Notes under the pieces: generated by a model | The model's database searches: none | What the model was told of the DNA's origin: nothing | The model's input: the letters and a program-made list of their open reading frames with translations, nothing else | Program-made: the position numbers and the translations under genes | DNA from: Inmirania thermothiophila | GTDB taxonomy: Bacteria > Pseudomonadota > Gammaproteobacteria > DSM-100275 | NCBI RefSeq assembly: GCF_003751635.1 | Contig: NZ_RJVI01000002.1 | Coordinates: 793,986 to 857,985 of the forward strand | Direction of reading: 5' to 3' | DNA: 64,000 nt | Part shown: positions 16,766 to 26,217 of the stretch, in pieces | How the letters are laid out: each line of letters starts with the position of its first letter | How positions within the stretch are numbered: the first letter of the stretch is position 1

Positions 16766-18351
16766 GTCTCCCCCGCACACGCGGGGATCGACCGCTGACG
16801 AGCTTGCGGATGAAGAGTGGGACCGAGTCTCCCCCGCACACGCGGGGATCGACCTTCGCCGCGCCCTGGCCCGCAGCCCGGGCTGGTGTCTCCCCCGCAC
16901 ACGCGGGGATCGACCTAGCTCGTCCATCGCTCCCCTTTCTGCGGGCTAGTCTCCCCCGCACACGCGGGGATCGACCCCGGTGGGCCCGATCAGGCAGGGG
17001 CGCAGCCGCGTCTCCCCCGCACACGCGGGGATCGACCGCGCGCGCTGCCGCCGCGGGGGCTACTGGACCCGTCTCCCCCGCACACGCGGGGATCGACCGC
17101 GTCCGAGACTGCACAGCTGCGAGCTGCACGCGTCTCCCCCGCACACGCGGGGATCGACCTAGCTAGTAGATAGTAGTAGATGGTGTCGAATGGTCTCCCC
17201 CGCACACGCGGGGATCGACCTGGGCGGCCGAGGCCACCAAGCGGCCCGTTCTTGTCTCCCCCGCACACGCGGGGATCGACCTAGGGTGAGGGCGACCGAG
17301 AGCTGTTCCCCGGTGTCTCCCCCGCACACGCGGGGATCGACCCCAAGTAGATCTGCTCCAGGCCATCGTCCGGCAGTCTCCCCCGCACACGCGGGGATCG
17401 ACCGCAGTCGCGCCGCCTGGATAACACCCGCCTTGAGTCTCCCCCGCACACGCGGGGATCGACCTGTGCGCTGCCTCATGCAGCAGCAGGGTCACCCGTC
17501 TCCCCCGCACACGCGGGGATCGACCTTTATATGGGGATGGGTGGAGGAGAAGGACACCGTCTCCCCCGCACACGCGGGGATCGACCCCGAGGCAGGGAAA
17601 AGCCCATCCAGCGCCGCACGTCTCCCCCGCACACGCGGGGATCGACCCGGCACCGTGTTCCGCGGACGTGTCGACACCCAGTCTCCCCCGCACACGCGGG
17701 GATCGACCCGCGGGCTGGCTATCGACCGATCAGGCGCAGCGGTCTCCCCCGCACACGCGGGGATCGACCGACACCATTCTTTACTACCATTCCTTACTAC
17801 AGGTCTCCCCCGCACACGCGGGGATCGACCCTGGTAGAAGAAGGACTGACGAAGAGCAATCTTGTCTCCCCCGCACACGCGGGGATCGACCTCAATGACT
17901 TGTTGTCGCTTGTGACACATGTGAGTCTCCCCCGCACACGCGGGGATCGACCAGCGCGCGCGGACGGAAGCTGGGGTCGGTGCCAGTCTCCCCCGCACAC
18001 GCGGGGATCGACCCAGCGACAGCCACCGGCTCTCGCTGCGCGAGGCGTCTCCCCCGCACACGCGGGGATCGACCGTTCGGCCAGGGGAAGATCCCCGATC
18101 CGCGGCTGTCTCCCCCGCACACGCGGGGATCGACCGCCGGTGCGTATGATCAAGGCGGATCCCGTAATGTCTCCCCCGCACACGCGGGGATCGACCGCGA
18201 TGGCTGCGACGTTTTCCAGGAAGACGTATGTCTCCCCCGCACACGCGGGGATCGACCTGTGCCGGCGCATCGGGGGCTCGCCTATATCGTGTCTCCCCCG
18301 CACACGCGGGGATCGACCTCGTGTGACAGGTGGCTTCTCCGACCTGTCACA

Positions 18352-18379
18352 GTCTCCCCCGCACACGCGGGGATCGGCC
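18352..18379 (+). repeat. Variant CRISPR repeat (handle change)
   Basis: This copy has G instead of A at repeat position 26 (18377), inside the region that becomes the crRNA 5-prime handle. The two neighbouring repeats are canonical. Confidence 0.95.
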
Positions 18380-19815
18380 CAGCACGGGCTTCGCGCTCAC
18401 GGTCAAGACCTCGTCTCCCCCGCACACGCGGGGATCGACCTAAATTGGTGCCCATCCAGGAACGCCAGCAGTAGTCTCCCCCGCACACGCGGGGATCGAC
18501 CCGCCGGGCTCGACGACATCCTCGACAAGTACTGGTCTCCCCCGCACACGCGGGGATCGACCCATCTTGTCGGCCATCCTGGGCACCCCGGTGAAGTCTC
18601 CCCCGCACACGCGGGGATCGACCTTGATCGAGCCGTCCTCCTTGATCAGGCAGTCGGTCTCCCCCGCACACGCGGGGATCGACCCCGCGCAGAGATGCGC
18701 TGCGGATCAACCTTTTGGTCTCCCCCGCACACGCGGGGATCGACCCTACGTCGGAGGAGTGTTGGTCAACGCGCGCAGGTCTCCCCCGCACACGCGGGGA
18801 TCGACCGATATTCACGTCCCGTGCCCCTTCCGTATACAAGTCTCCCCCGCACACGCGGGGATCGACCCGCGCGCGGGTCCGCTCCGTATTTCGCGCGCAG
18901 GTCTCCCCCGCACACGCGGGGATCGACCCCAGAGCCTCGGCGAGACCTGGGAGGACCGCTCGTCTCCCCCGCACACGCGGGGATCGACCTCGGCGAGCGC
19001 CTCGCCGGCGATCTCCAGCGTCGTCTCCCCCGCACACGCGGGGATCGACCCAGCACCGGGACGACCACCTACACTGTGGGCACGTCTCCCCCGCACACGC
19101 GGGGATCGACCCGTGCCGGCGCATCGGGGGCTCGCCTATATCGTGTCTCCCCCGCACACGCGGGGATCGACCCGGGCATGCTTCCAGTTCCTTTCGCGCC
19201 GGCGCGTCTCCCCCGCACACGCGGGGATCGACCCCAGAGCCTCGGCGAGACCTGGGAGGACCGCTCGTCTCCCCCGCACACGCGGGGATCGACCCCTCAA
19301 GGAGCTGCGGAAGGAGGAGCGCTGATGGTCTCCCCCGCACACGCGGGGATCGACCCGCCACGGGCTGGGCATGCATGTGCGAGCCGCAGTCTCCCCCGCA
19401 CACGCGGGGATCGACCGCAAAGTACCTGGAATCCGCGATAAACGACCGCGTCTCCCCCGCACACGCGGGGATCGACCGTGCGCATCCATCGTAAGGGGAT
19501 GCCTGTGAGGGTCTCCCCCGCACACGCGGGGATCGACCCCTCGTCCGTGCCCCACACGCCCGTGGTAAAGAGTCTCCCCCGCACACGCGGGGATCGACCG
19601 CAGTTCGGAGGCGCCGCCGTCCGCGCATCGTCGTCTCCCCCGCACACGCGGGGATCGACCCGCCACGGGCTGGGCATGCATGTGCGAGCCGCAGTCTCCC
19701 CCGCACACGCGGGGATCGACCGCGGTCATTCAGCTCGCACCGGACCTGCTCGTAGTCTCCCCCGCACACGCGGGGATCGACCTGTCCTGTTTGCACAGAA
19801 AAGACGGGAGAAGTA

Positions 19816-19843
19816 GTCTCCCCCGCACACACGGGGATCGACC
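19816..19843 (+). repeat. Variant CRISPR repeat (stem change)
   Basis: Repeat position 16 (19831) is A instead of G. This breaks the loop-closing C-G pair of the Cas6e hairpin, so this copy may be cut less well. Confidence 0.95.
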
Positions 19844-20425
19844 CGCGGCGATGATGGTCTCCTCCACCTCCTCCGCGTCTCCCCCGCACACGCGGGGATC
19901 GACCCCGGCTGCATGGCGGCGACGATGATGGTCTCCGGTCTCCCCCGCACACGCGGGGATCGACCCTCGACAAAGCTGGCGGGGAGCAGCTTTCTGTTGT
20001 CTCCCCCGCACACGCGGGGATCGACCGTGAGCGATGCTTGGGCGGTGGATTCGGAATGTGTCTCCCCCGCACACGCGGGGATCGACCTGGTGCCGAATGG
20101 TGCTGTAGTAAAGAATGGTGGTCTCCCCCGCACACGCGGGGATCGACCCCTTCACCTTGTGCAGCTTGGGCCGTGGCTTGGGTCTCCCCCGCACACGCGG
20201 GGATCGACCCTATGCGCGAGTCGGTCCGTATCGTGCTGGAGGGTCTCCCCCGCACACGCGGGGATCGACCGGCCACCCGGACGCTCGGGCCGGTCTTCAT
20301 CGAGTCTCCCCCGCACACGCGGGGATCGACCCGCCGGGCTCGACGACATCCTCGACAAGTACTGGTCTCCCCCGCACACGCGGGGATCGACCCCTGTGGG
20401 GTGGGTGGCCGAGGGCGCCGGCCTC

Positions 20426-20453
20426 GTCTCCCCCGCATACGCGGGGATCGACC
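20426..20453 (+). repeat. Variant CRISPR repeat (loop change)
   Basis: Repeat position 13 (20438) is T instead of C, in the 4-base hairpin loop (ATAC instead of ACAC). The stem is intact. Confidence 0.95.
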
Positions 20454-21097
20454 CGTATACAGTCTGAACCTGCTACAGATGCTGAAGTCTCCCCCGCACA
20501 CGCGGGGATCGACCGCACCCCCGCGTCGCCGCTGCCATCGCCGCCATGTCTCCCCCGCACACGCGGGGATCGACCCGGCTGGATGAGCGGGAAGATGTTC
20601 ATGGTCGGGTCTCCCCCGCACACGCGGGGATCGACCGCAGGCGCAGCAGCACAGGGTCCATGTGCGGCCGTCTCCCCCGCACACGCGGGGATCGACCTGG
20701 GGCGGTTTCAACCCCTGCAAGGCCAGGACGGTCTCCCCCGCACACGCGGGGATCGACCGCACCCCCGCGTCGCCGCTGCCATCGCCGCCATGTCTCCCCC
20801 GCACACGCGGGGATCGACCCTCACCCCCGGAAGCCCGTCGTGGTTTGCGGTTGTCTCCCCCGCACACGCGGGGATCGACCCCAGCGACAAATCAAACACT
20901 TGACAGCTGTCAAGTCTCCCCCGCACACGCGGGGATCGACCCCGGCGGTTTCACCGCCCGGCCGAGGAACCCGCGTTCGTGAAAAGCCCGTGGGCGGGCC
21001 GCGCCGGTGCCGGCTGCACCGGGCCCGAGGCGCCACCGCGCAGCGCACGGCAACCCTGCCGTGCGCCGCTTGGGGCGGCCTGCTCGTCGGGCCGGTG

Positions 21098-21229
21098 ATG
21101 CTCTTCTTCCTGACCACCGGCGCGTTCCTGCTCAAGCTGGGCGCGCTGGCCGTGGTGGGGGTGATCGCCGCTTACGCCCTGGTGCCGGCCCTCCTGATCT
21201 TCGCCATGTTCGACCGGCGTTGCAGGTGA
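21098..21229 (+). CDS. Possible small membrane protein
   Basis: A 43-codon frame from ATG reads MLFFLTTGAFLLKLGALAVV and a second hydrophobic stretch, VIAAYALVPALLIFAMF, ending in a basic DRRCR tail; a GTG at 20990 in frame would give 79 codons. The composition (one or two membrane helices, positive C-terminus) looks like a real small membrane protein rather than random GC-rich frame. No ribosome-binding site is obvious and the family is unknown. Confidence 0.35.
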   Translation: MLFFLTTGAFLLKLGALAVVGVIAAYALVPALLIFAMFDRRCR

Positions 21230-21267
21230 CGGCCGCGCACCGGGGGCAGCCCCGTGCGGAGACGGAA

Positions 21268-21288
21268 ACGGCCGCCCGGGGCGGCCGT
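21268..21288 (-). terminator. Intrinsic terminator after the tRNA cluster
   Basis: A perfect 9-bp stem ACGGCCGCC/GGCGGCCGT with a 3-base loop lies 10 bases beyond the tRNA-Lys gene. On the minus strand it is followed by a short TTTCC, a weak T-tract, consistent with the end of the tRNA transcript. Confidence 0.55.
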
Positions 21289-21298
21289 GGGTGGGGGT

Positions 21299-21374
21299 TG
21301 GTGGGCCGTCAGGGACTCGAACCCCGGACCTACTGATTAAGAGTCAGCTGCTCTACCAACTGAGCTAACGGCCC
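21299..21374 (-). tRNA. tRNA-Lys (CTT)
   Basis: A 76-base cloverleaf with encoded CCA. The acceptor stem GGGCCGT/ACGGCCC is perfect, the T-arm contains GGTTCGAGTCC and the anticodon loop reads CTCTTAA, giving anticodon CTT. It is last in the four-tRNA cluster. Confidence 0.95.
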
Positions 21375-21423
21375 CGAAGAGACCCGGAAGGATACCCGCA
21401 GCACGGCGCGGGCATCAAGGTCT

Positions 21424-21500
21424 TGGGGTGAGCGATGGGACTCGAACCCACGACAACCGGAACCACAATCCGGGGCTCTACCGACTGAGCTACGCTCACC
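21424..21500 (-). tRNA. tRNA-His (GTG)
   Basis: The anticodon loop reads TTGTGGT (anticodon GTG). The extra 5-prime G (position -1) and a C at position 73 are the identity marks of tRNA-His. CCA is encoded. The acceptor stem GTGAGCG/CGCTCAC is perfect. Confidence 0.95.
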
Positions 21501-21530
21501 ATCGCCTGTGTCTGCCGCCACCCGGAGAGG

Positions 21531-21607
21531 TGGCACGCCCGGCAGGACTCGAACCTGCAACCGTCGGCTTAGAAGGCCGATGCTCTATCCGGTTGAGCTA
21601 CGGGCGC
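21531..21607 (-). tRNA. tRNA-Arg (TCT)
   Basis: A 77-base cloverleaf with encoded CCA; the anticodon loop reads CTTCTAA, giving anticodon TCT. The T-arm contains GGTTCGAGTCC. The acceptor stem GCGCCCG/CGGGCGT has one G-U pair at its end. Confidence 0.94.
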
Positions 21608-21637
21608 ATGGTGCAGCTCCTGCGCGGGCGGGAACGG

Positions 21638-21714
21638 TGGTCGGGGTAGAGGGATTCGAACCCCCGACATCCTGCCCCCAAAGCAGGCGCGCTACCAGAC
21701 TGCGCTATACCCCG
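21638..21714 (-). tRNA. tRNA-Pro (TGG)
   Basis: A 77-base cloverleaf with encoded CCA; the anticodon stem-loop CTGC-TTTGGGG-GCAG gives anticodon TGG. The acceptor stem CGGGGTA/TACCCCG is perfect. It is first in the minus-strand cluster Pro-Arg-His-Lys. Confidence 0.95.
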
Positions 21715-21853
21715 CAGCACGCGGAATCCTACCGGCGCCCCGGCAGCCACGCAAGGCGCGCCAATGGTACGGATCGCCCCCTGCGCCGTCAACGCCGCCT
21801 TGCCGCCCCGCGCGCGCCCGTGCGAGAATCCGCGCCTTTTCGGGGGGAGGGCC

Positions 21854-22723
21854 ATGGGCGCGCAGATCCTCGACGGCAAGGGGCTTTCGGCACGGCTTCG
21901 CGCGCGGCTGCGCGAGCGCATCGAGGCGCTCGCCGCCGCCGGCCATCCGCGGCCCGGACTGGCCGTGGTCCTGGTGGGCGACGATCCCGCCTCGGCCATC
22001 TACGTGCGCAACAAGCGCCGCGCCTGCGAGGAGGCGGGCATCCGCTCCGTCGCCCACGACCTGCCCTCCACCACCTCGGAAGCGGAGCTGCTCGCCCTCA
22101 TCGACCGCCTCAACGCCGACGACGAGGTGGACGGCATCCTCGTCCAGCTCCCGCTCCCGGAGCACATCGACACCGAGCGGGTGATCGAGCGCATCCACCC
22201 CGACAAGGACGTGGACGGCTTCCACCCCTACAACATCGGCCGCCTCGCCCTGCGCATGCCGCGGCTGCGGCCCTGCACGCCCCGCGGCGTGATGCGCCTG
22301 CTCGACAGCCACGGCATCGACCCCGCCGGGCGGGAGGCGGTGGTGATCGGGCAGTCGCGCATCGTCGGTCGCCCCATGGCCCTGGAGCTGCTCGCCGCCC
22401 GTGCCACCGTCACCGTGTGCCACTCGCTCACCCGCGACCTCGAGGCGCACGTGCGCCGCGCCGAGGTCCTGGTGGTGGCGGTGGGCCGCCCCCGCTTCAT
22501 CCCCGGCGGCTGGGTCCGCGAGGGTGCGGTGGTGGTGGACGTGGGCATCAACCGCCTCGCCGACGGCAGGCTCGCCGGGGACGTCGACTTCGAGGGGGCG
22601 TGCGAGCGCGCGGGGTGGATCACGCCGGTGCCCGGCGGGGTCGGCCCCATGACCATCGTCACCCTGCTGGAGAACACGCTGGAGGCGGCGCGCCTGCGCG
22701 GCCGCATCCCGGCGGACGTCTAG
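21854..22723 (+). CDS. folD: Bifunctional methylene-THF dehydrogenase/cyclohydrolase FolD
   Basis: FolD interconverts 5,10-methylene-, methenyl- and 10-formyl-tetrahydrofolate in the cytosol. The 289-residue protein has the family motifs: [14 protein letters not shown] with the catalytic lysine, [26 protein letters not shown], the NADP-binding [14 protein letters not shown] and the C-terminal [19 protein letters not shown]. The ATG at 21854 follows a GGGGGGAGGG ribosome-binding site; the frame is open upstream but not conserved. It is convergent with cysS, a common gammaproteobacterial neighbour. Confidence 0.97.
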   Translation: MGAQILDGKGLSARLRARLRERIEALAAAGHPRPGLAVVLVGDDPASAIYVRNKRRACEEAGIRSVAHDLPSTTSEAELLALIDRLNADDEVDGILVQLPLPEHIDTERVIERIHPDKDVDGFHPYNIGRLALRMPRLRPCTPRGVMRLLDSHGIDPAGREAVVIGQSRIVGRPMALELLAARATVTVCHSLTRDLEAHVRRAEVLVVAVGRPRFIPGGWVREGAVVVDVGINRLADGRLAGDVDFEGACERAGWITPVPGGVGPMTIVTLLENTLEAARLRGRIPADV

Positions 22724-22735
22724 CCGCCGCGCCCC

Positions 22736-24118
22736 TCAGGCCCGCCGCCAGGTGGTCCCCTGCGGCGTGTCCTCGAGCACGATCCCCCTCGCCTTGAGCT
22801 CGTCGCGGATCGCGTCGGCGCGGGCGAAGTCGCGCGCCCGGCGCGCCTCGGCCCGCTCCGCCACCAGCCGCTCGATCTCCTCGTCGGACAGCCCCGCCCC
22901 GCTGCCGGCACCGCGCAGGTAAGCCTCGGGGTCCTGCTGCAGCAGGCCGAGGATGCCGCCGAGGCGGCGAAGCGCCGCGGCGAGCCCCGCCGCCCGCTGC
23001 GCCTCCTCGGCGCGGGCGCGGTTGACCTCGCGCGCCAGCTCGTGCAGCACCGCCAGCGCCTCCGGGGTGTTGAAGTCGTCCTCCATGGCGGCGTGGAAGC
23101 GCGCCTCGAACGCCTCCGCCCCCGCAGGTTCGGCCTCGGGCAGGCCGCGAAGGGCGGTGTAGAGGCGGCGCAGGGCCTCGCGCGCCTGCGCGAGCTGGTC
23201 CTCGCTGTAGTTGAGGGGGCTGCGGTAGTGCGCGGTGAGGATGAAGTAGCGCACCTCCTCCGGGCGGTAGCGCTCGAGGATCTCGCGGATGGTGAAGAAG
23301 TTGCCCAGGGACTTGGACATCTTCTCCTCGTTGACGCGCACGAAGCCGTTGTGCATCCAGTAGCGCACGAAGGGCCGGCCCGTCGCCCCCTCGGACTGGG
23401 CGATCTCGTTCTCGTGGTGAGGGAACTGCAGATCCTGCCCGCCGCCGTGGATGTCGAAGGTCTCGCCGAGGCAGCTCGTGGACATGGCCGAGCACTCGAT
23501 GTGCCAGCCCGGCCGGCCCCGGCCCCACGGGGCGTCCCATGCCGGCTCGCCGGGCTTGGCCGCCTTCCAGAGGGCGAAGTCGAGGGGGTCATCCTTGGCC
23601 TCGCCCACCTCGACGCGGGCGCCCGCGCGCAGCTCCTCCGGGCGCTTGCCGGAGAGCCTGCCGTAGCCCTCGAAGCGGCTGACGTCGAAGTAGACGTCAC
23701 CGTTGTCGGCGACGTAGGCGTAGCCCCGCTCGATCAGGCGCTGGATCATGGCGATGATCTCGCCCATGTGGGCGGTGGCGCGCGGCTCCTCGTCCGGCGG
23801 CAGCAGGCCCAGCGCCTCGGCGTCCTCGTGCATGGCGCGGATGAACTCCTCGGTCAGCGCGCGGAAGTCCACGCCGCGCTCCCGCGCGCGGGCGATGATC
23901 TTGTCATCGATGTCGGTGATGTTGCGCACGTAGGTGACCTCGTAGCCGCGCGCCCGCAGGTAGCGCACGACGACGTCGAAGACCACCATGGCGCGGGCAT
24001 GGCCGAGGTGGCAGTGGTCGTAGACGGTCATGCCGCAGACGTACATCCGCACCCTGCCGGGCTCCAGCGGCTCGAAGGGCTCCTTGCGGCGGGTCAGCGT
24101 GTTGTAGATCCTGAGCAT
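22736..24118 (-). CDS. cysS: Cysteinyl-tRNA synthetase
   Basis: This class I synthetase charges tRNA-Cys. The 460-residue protein has the zinc ligand CGMTVYD at the start, the HIGH-type HLGHARAM, the second zinc site HIECSAMS with [15 protein letters not shown], and KMSKS in [12 protein letters not shown]. Length matches the family (461 in E. coli). It starts three bases after the gltX stop, so the two synthetases are co-transcribed. Confidence 0.98.
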   Translation of the reverse strand: MLRIYNTLTRRKEPFEPLEPGRVRMYVCGMTVYDHCHLGHARAMVVFDVVVRYLRARGYEVTYVRNITDIDDKIIARARERGVDFRALTEEFIRAMHEDAEALGLLPPDEEPRATAHMGEIIAMIQRLIERGYAYVADNGDVYFDVSRFEGYGRLSGKRPEELRAGARVEVGEAKDDPLDFALWKAAKPGEPAWDAPWGRGRPGWHIECSAMSTSCLGETFDIHGGGQDLQFPHHENEIAQSEGATGRPFVRYWMHNGFVRVNEEKMSKSLGNFFTIREILERYRPEEVRYFILTAHYRSPLNYSEDQLAQAREALRRLYTALRGLPEAEPAGAEAFEARFHAAMEDDFNTPEALAVLHELAREVNRARAEEAQRAAGLAAALRRLGGILGLLQQDPEAYLRGAGSGAGLSDEEIERLVAERAEARRARDFARADAIRDELKARGIVLEDTPQGTTWRRA

Positions 24119-24121
24119 GGT

Positions 24122-25561
24122 TCAAAGGGTCTCCTCGCGAATCCGGTCGAGCGCCTGCCGCAGCCGGCGCCGCCGCCCCTCGGGGCCGAGCAGCGCCCAC
24201 AGCGCCCCCAGCTCCGGCCCCGACGTGGTCCCCGTGAGCGCCGCGCGCAGCGGCAGGTAGAGGGCCCGCCCGCGCCGGCCGGTGGCGGCGGCGATGCGCG
24301 CTGCGGCCTGCCGCAGGTCGGGGGCGTCGGCGGCGGCGAGCGCGGCCTCCAGGAAGGCCGCGCCGGCCCCCTGCAACGCCGCCACCGCCTCCGGCTCGGG
24401 CGCGCCCTCGCCCCAGAGCCGCTCCGCCCAGACCAGCGCCTCCCGCGGCAACAGCACGTTGTCGCGCACGGCGGCGGCGAAGGCCGCGCCCCGCCCCGGC
24501 GGCACCCGCGCCGCGAGCGCCGGCGCGCCCGTGCCCATCCACGCCCACAGCGCCTCGTCGCCGAGCCGCGCCAGGGCCTCGCGCTGCCAGTGCGCCAGCG
24601 CCTGCGCATCATAGCGCGCCGGCGCCCGGCCGATGCGCGCCGGATCGAAGCCGGCGGCCATCGCCTCGGGCTCGAGCCAGCCCGCCTCGCGGCCGCGGTG
24701 CCCCAGCCGGGCGAGCAGGTTGCGCACCGCGCCGGGCAGGTAGCCGGCCTCGCGCAGGGCCGCCACCGCGGCATCGCCGCGGCGCTTGGCGAGCGGACGG
24801 CCGTCGGCGCCCACGAGCAGCGGCAGGTGACCGTAGCGCGGCGGTACAAGGCCGAGCCGCTCCAGCAGCAGGAGCTGGCGCGGCGTGTTGGCGACGTGGT
24901 CCTCGCCCCGCAGGACGTGGGTCACGCCCATGAGGGCGTCGTCCACGGCGTTGGCGAAGAGGAAGGCGGGGGTGCCGTCGGCGCGGCGGATGACGAAGTC
25001 GCCGAGCGCGTCGGAGCGCACCGCCTGCCGCCCGCGCACGAGATCCTGCCACACGATCTCGCGCCCCGCCGGCACGCGCAGCCGCAGCGCCGCGGGCTCG
25101 CCCGCCGCAAGCCGCCGCCCCGCCTCCCGCGCCGAGAGCGCGGCGCAGGTGCCAGGATAGCGCGGCGGCCGCCCGGCGGCGCGGGCGCGCGCACGCGCCG
25201 CGGCGAGTTTCTCCTCCGCGCAGAAGCAGGGATAGGCAGCGCCGGCCGCGAGCAGGCGCGCGAAGGCCTCCTCGTAGAGGGCGCCGCGCGCCGACTGGCG
25301 GTAGGGCCCGTGGGGGCCGCCCACGTCCGGCCCCTCGTCCCAGTCCAGCCCCAGCCAGCGCAGGTCCTCCATCAGCGCGGCCTCGTGGCCGGCATCGGAG
25401 CGACCGCGGTCGGTGTCCTCGATGCGCAGCAGAAAACGCCCCCCCGCCCGGCGCGCGAGCAGCCAGGAAAAGAGCGCCGTGCGCGCGTTGCCCACGTGGA
25501 GCCGCCCCGTGGGGCTGGGCGCGAAGCGGGTCACCACCTCGTGCTGCGGCATGGCGCGCAT
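24122..25561 (-). CDS. gltX: Glutamyl-tRNA synthetase
   Basis: This class I synthetase charges tRNA-Glu. The 479-residue protein has HIGH-type [25 protein letters not shown], the GRDPH-like [16 protein letters not shown], and a KMSKS-type motif that reads PLAKRRGD instead of the usual (L)SKRHG. The C-terminal anticodon-binding helical domain is present. A second start at 25552 (MPQHEV) is possible. It heads the gltX-cysS operon and is divergent from the cyclophilin gene. The unusual active-site loop is discussed in the findings. Confidence 0.95.
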   Translation of the reverse strand: MRAMPQHEVVTRFAPSPTGRLHVGNARTALFSWLLARRAGGRFLLRIEDTDRGRSDAGHEAALMEDLRWLGLDWDEGPDVGGPHGPYRQSARGALYEEAFARLLAAGAAYPCFCAEEKLAAARARARAAGRPPRYPGTCAALSAREAGRRLAAGEPAALRLRVPAGREIVWQDLVRGRQAVRSDALGDFVIRRADGTPAFLFANAVDDALMGVTHVLRGEDHVANTPRQLLLLERLGLVPPRYGHLPLLVGADGRPLAKRRGDAAVAALREAGYLPGAVRNLLARLGHRGREAGWLEPEAMAAGFDPARIGRAPARYDAQALAHWQREALARLGDEALWAWMGTGAPALAARVPPGRGAAFAAAVRDNVLLPREALVWAERLWGEGAPEPEAVAALQGAGAAFLEAALAAADAPDLRQAAARIAAATGRRGRALYLPLRAALTGTTSGPELGALWALLGPEGRRRRLRQALDRIREETL

Positions 25562-25641
25562 GGTACCGGAAGGGGGCGCGGGCGACGAGGAAGCCTCGTG
25601 CGCCCTTTCCCGGCGATGCGCGAACGATTATCCTTCCGCGC

Positions 25642-26217
25642 ATGCGCACGCTGATCCTCCTGCTGGGCCTGCTCGTCGGCGTCGTCGCTGCGGCGGCCGA
25701 GCGGCCGCGGGTGGCGCTGGAGACCACCCTCGGCCGGATCGTGGTCGAGCTCGACCCCGAGCGGGCGCCGCGGACGGTGGCCAACTTCCTGCGCTACGTG
25801 GACGAGGGCTTCTACGACGGCACGGTGTTCCACCGCGTGGTCCCGGGCTTCGTCATCCAGGGCGGCGGCTTCACCCCCGACCTGCGCCTCAAGCGCCCCC
25901 ACTCCCCCATCCCCAACGAGGCCGACAACGGGCTGTCCAACCGGCGCGGCACCCTCGCCATGGCGCGCACCGCGGACCCGCACTCCGCCAACAGCCAGTT
26001 CTTCATCAACCTCGTGGACAATCCCTTCCTCGACCACCGCGACCGCACGCCGCGCGGCTGGGGCTACGCGGTCTTCGGGCGCGTCGTCGAGGGCATAGAC
26101 GTGGTGGACCGGATCGGTCGTGTCGACACCGGGCCGGCGGGCCCCTTCCCGCGCGACGTGCCGCGCACGCCCGTGGTCATCGAGCGGGCGTACCGGGTCG
26201 AGGAGCCCGCCGCTTGA
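25642..26217 (+). CDS. ppiA: Exported cyclophilin-type peptidyl-prolyl isomerase
   Basis: Cyclophilins speed proline isomerisation during folding. The 191-residue protein has a clear signal peptide ([19 protein letters not shown]), which places it in the periplasm, then the cyclophilin core: [33 protein letters not shown] with the catalytic arginine region, and [12 protein letters not shown]. It is the size of E. coli PpiA (190). Its TGA overlaps the TTG start of lpxH, so the two are coupled. Confidence 0.94.
   Translation: MRTLILLLGLLVGVVAAAAERPRVALETTLGRIVVELDPERAPRTVANFLRYVDEGFYDGTVFHRVVPGFVIQGGGFTPDLRLKRPHSPIPNEADNGLSNRRGTLAMARTADPHSANSQFFINLVDNPFLDHRDRTPRGWGYAVFGRVVEGIDVVDRIGRVDTGPAGPFPRDVPRTPVVIERAYRVEEPAA

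Larger units (their letters stand above)
16766..20941 (+). CRISPR. Type I-E CRISPR array, 69 repeats and 68 spacers
   Basis: A 28-base repeat recurs every 61 bases from 16766 to the copy starting at 20914; 4148/61 is exactly 68, so every spacer is 33 bases (or 32 plus a 29th repeat base). Each repeat begins GTCTC, holds a 6-bp stem CCCCGC/GCGGGG with loop ACAC, and ends ATCGACC. This matches Cas6e hairpin recognition and gives a 5-prime handle of AUCGACC plus one variable base. Three repeats carry single changes (18377 A to G, 19831 G to A, 20438 C to T). The last repeat is intact. Five spacers occur twice. Cas genes and leader place transcription on the plus strand. Confidence 0.99.
20942..21298. 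other. Intergenic region after the CRISPR array
   Basis: The array ends at 20941 and the tRNA cluster begins at 21299. A short hairpin GGCGGT/ACCGCC with a 3-base loop at 20944-20958 follows the last repeat but has no T-tract. The only coding candidate is the small membrane ORF listed separately. The tRNA terminator lies at 21268-21288. Confidence 0.6.

Noticed and set aside
16766-20941. Long open frames across the CRISPR array on both strands
   Set aside because: They are made of the repeat, which translates as a repeated SPPHTRGST-like unit every 61 bases in rotating frames; this is an artefact of the array.
16766-20941. A spacer matching elsewhere in this window (self-targeting)
   Set aside because: I compared several spacers by eye with the genes here and found only short chance matches of about 10 bases.
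1-21298. Signs of a prophage, insertion sequence or integrase that carried the CRISPR locus
   Set aside because: No transposase, integrase or direct repeat was found at the borders, and the tRNA genes next to the array are complete without a duplicated 3-prime end that I can see.
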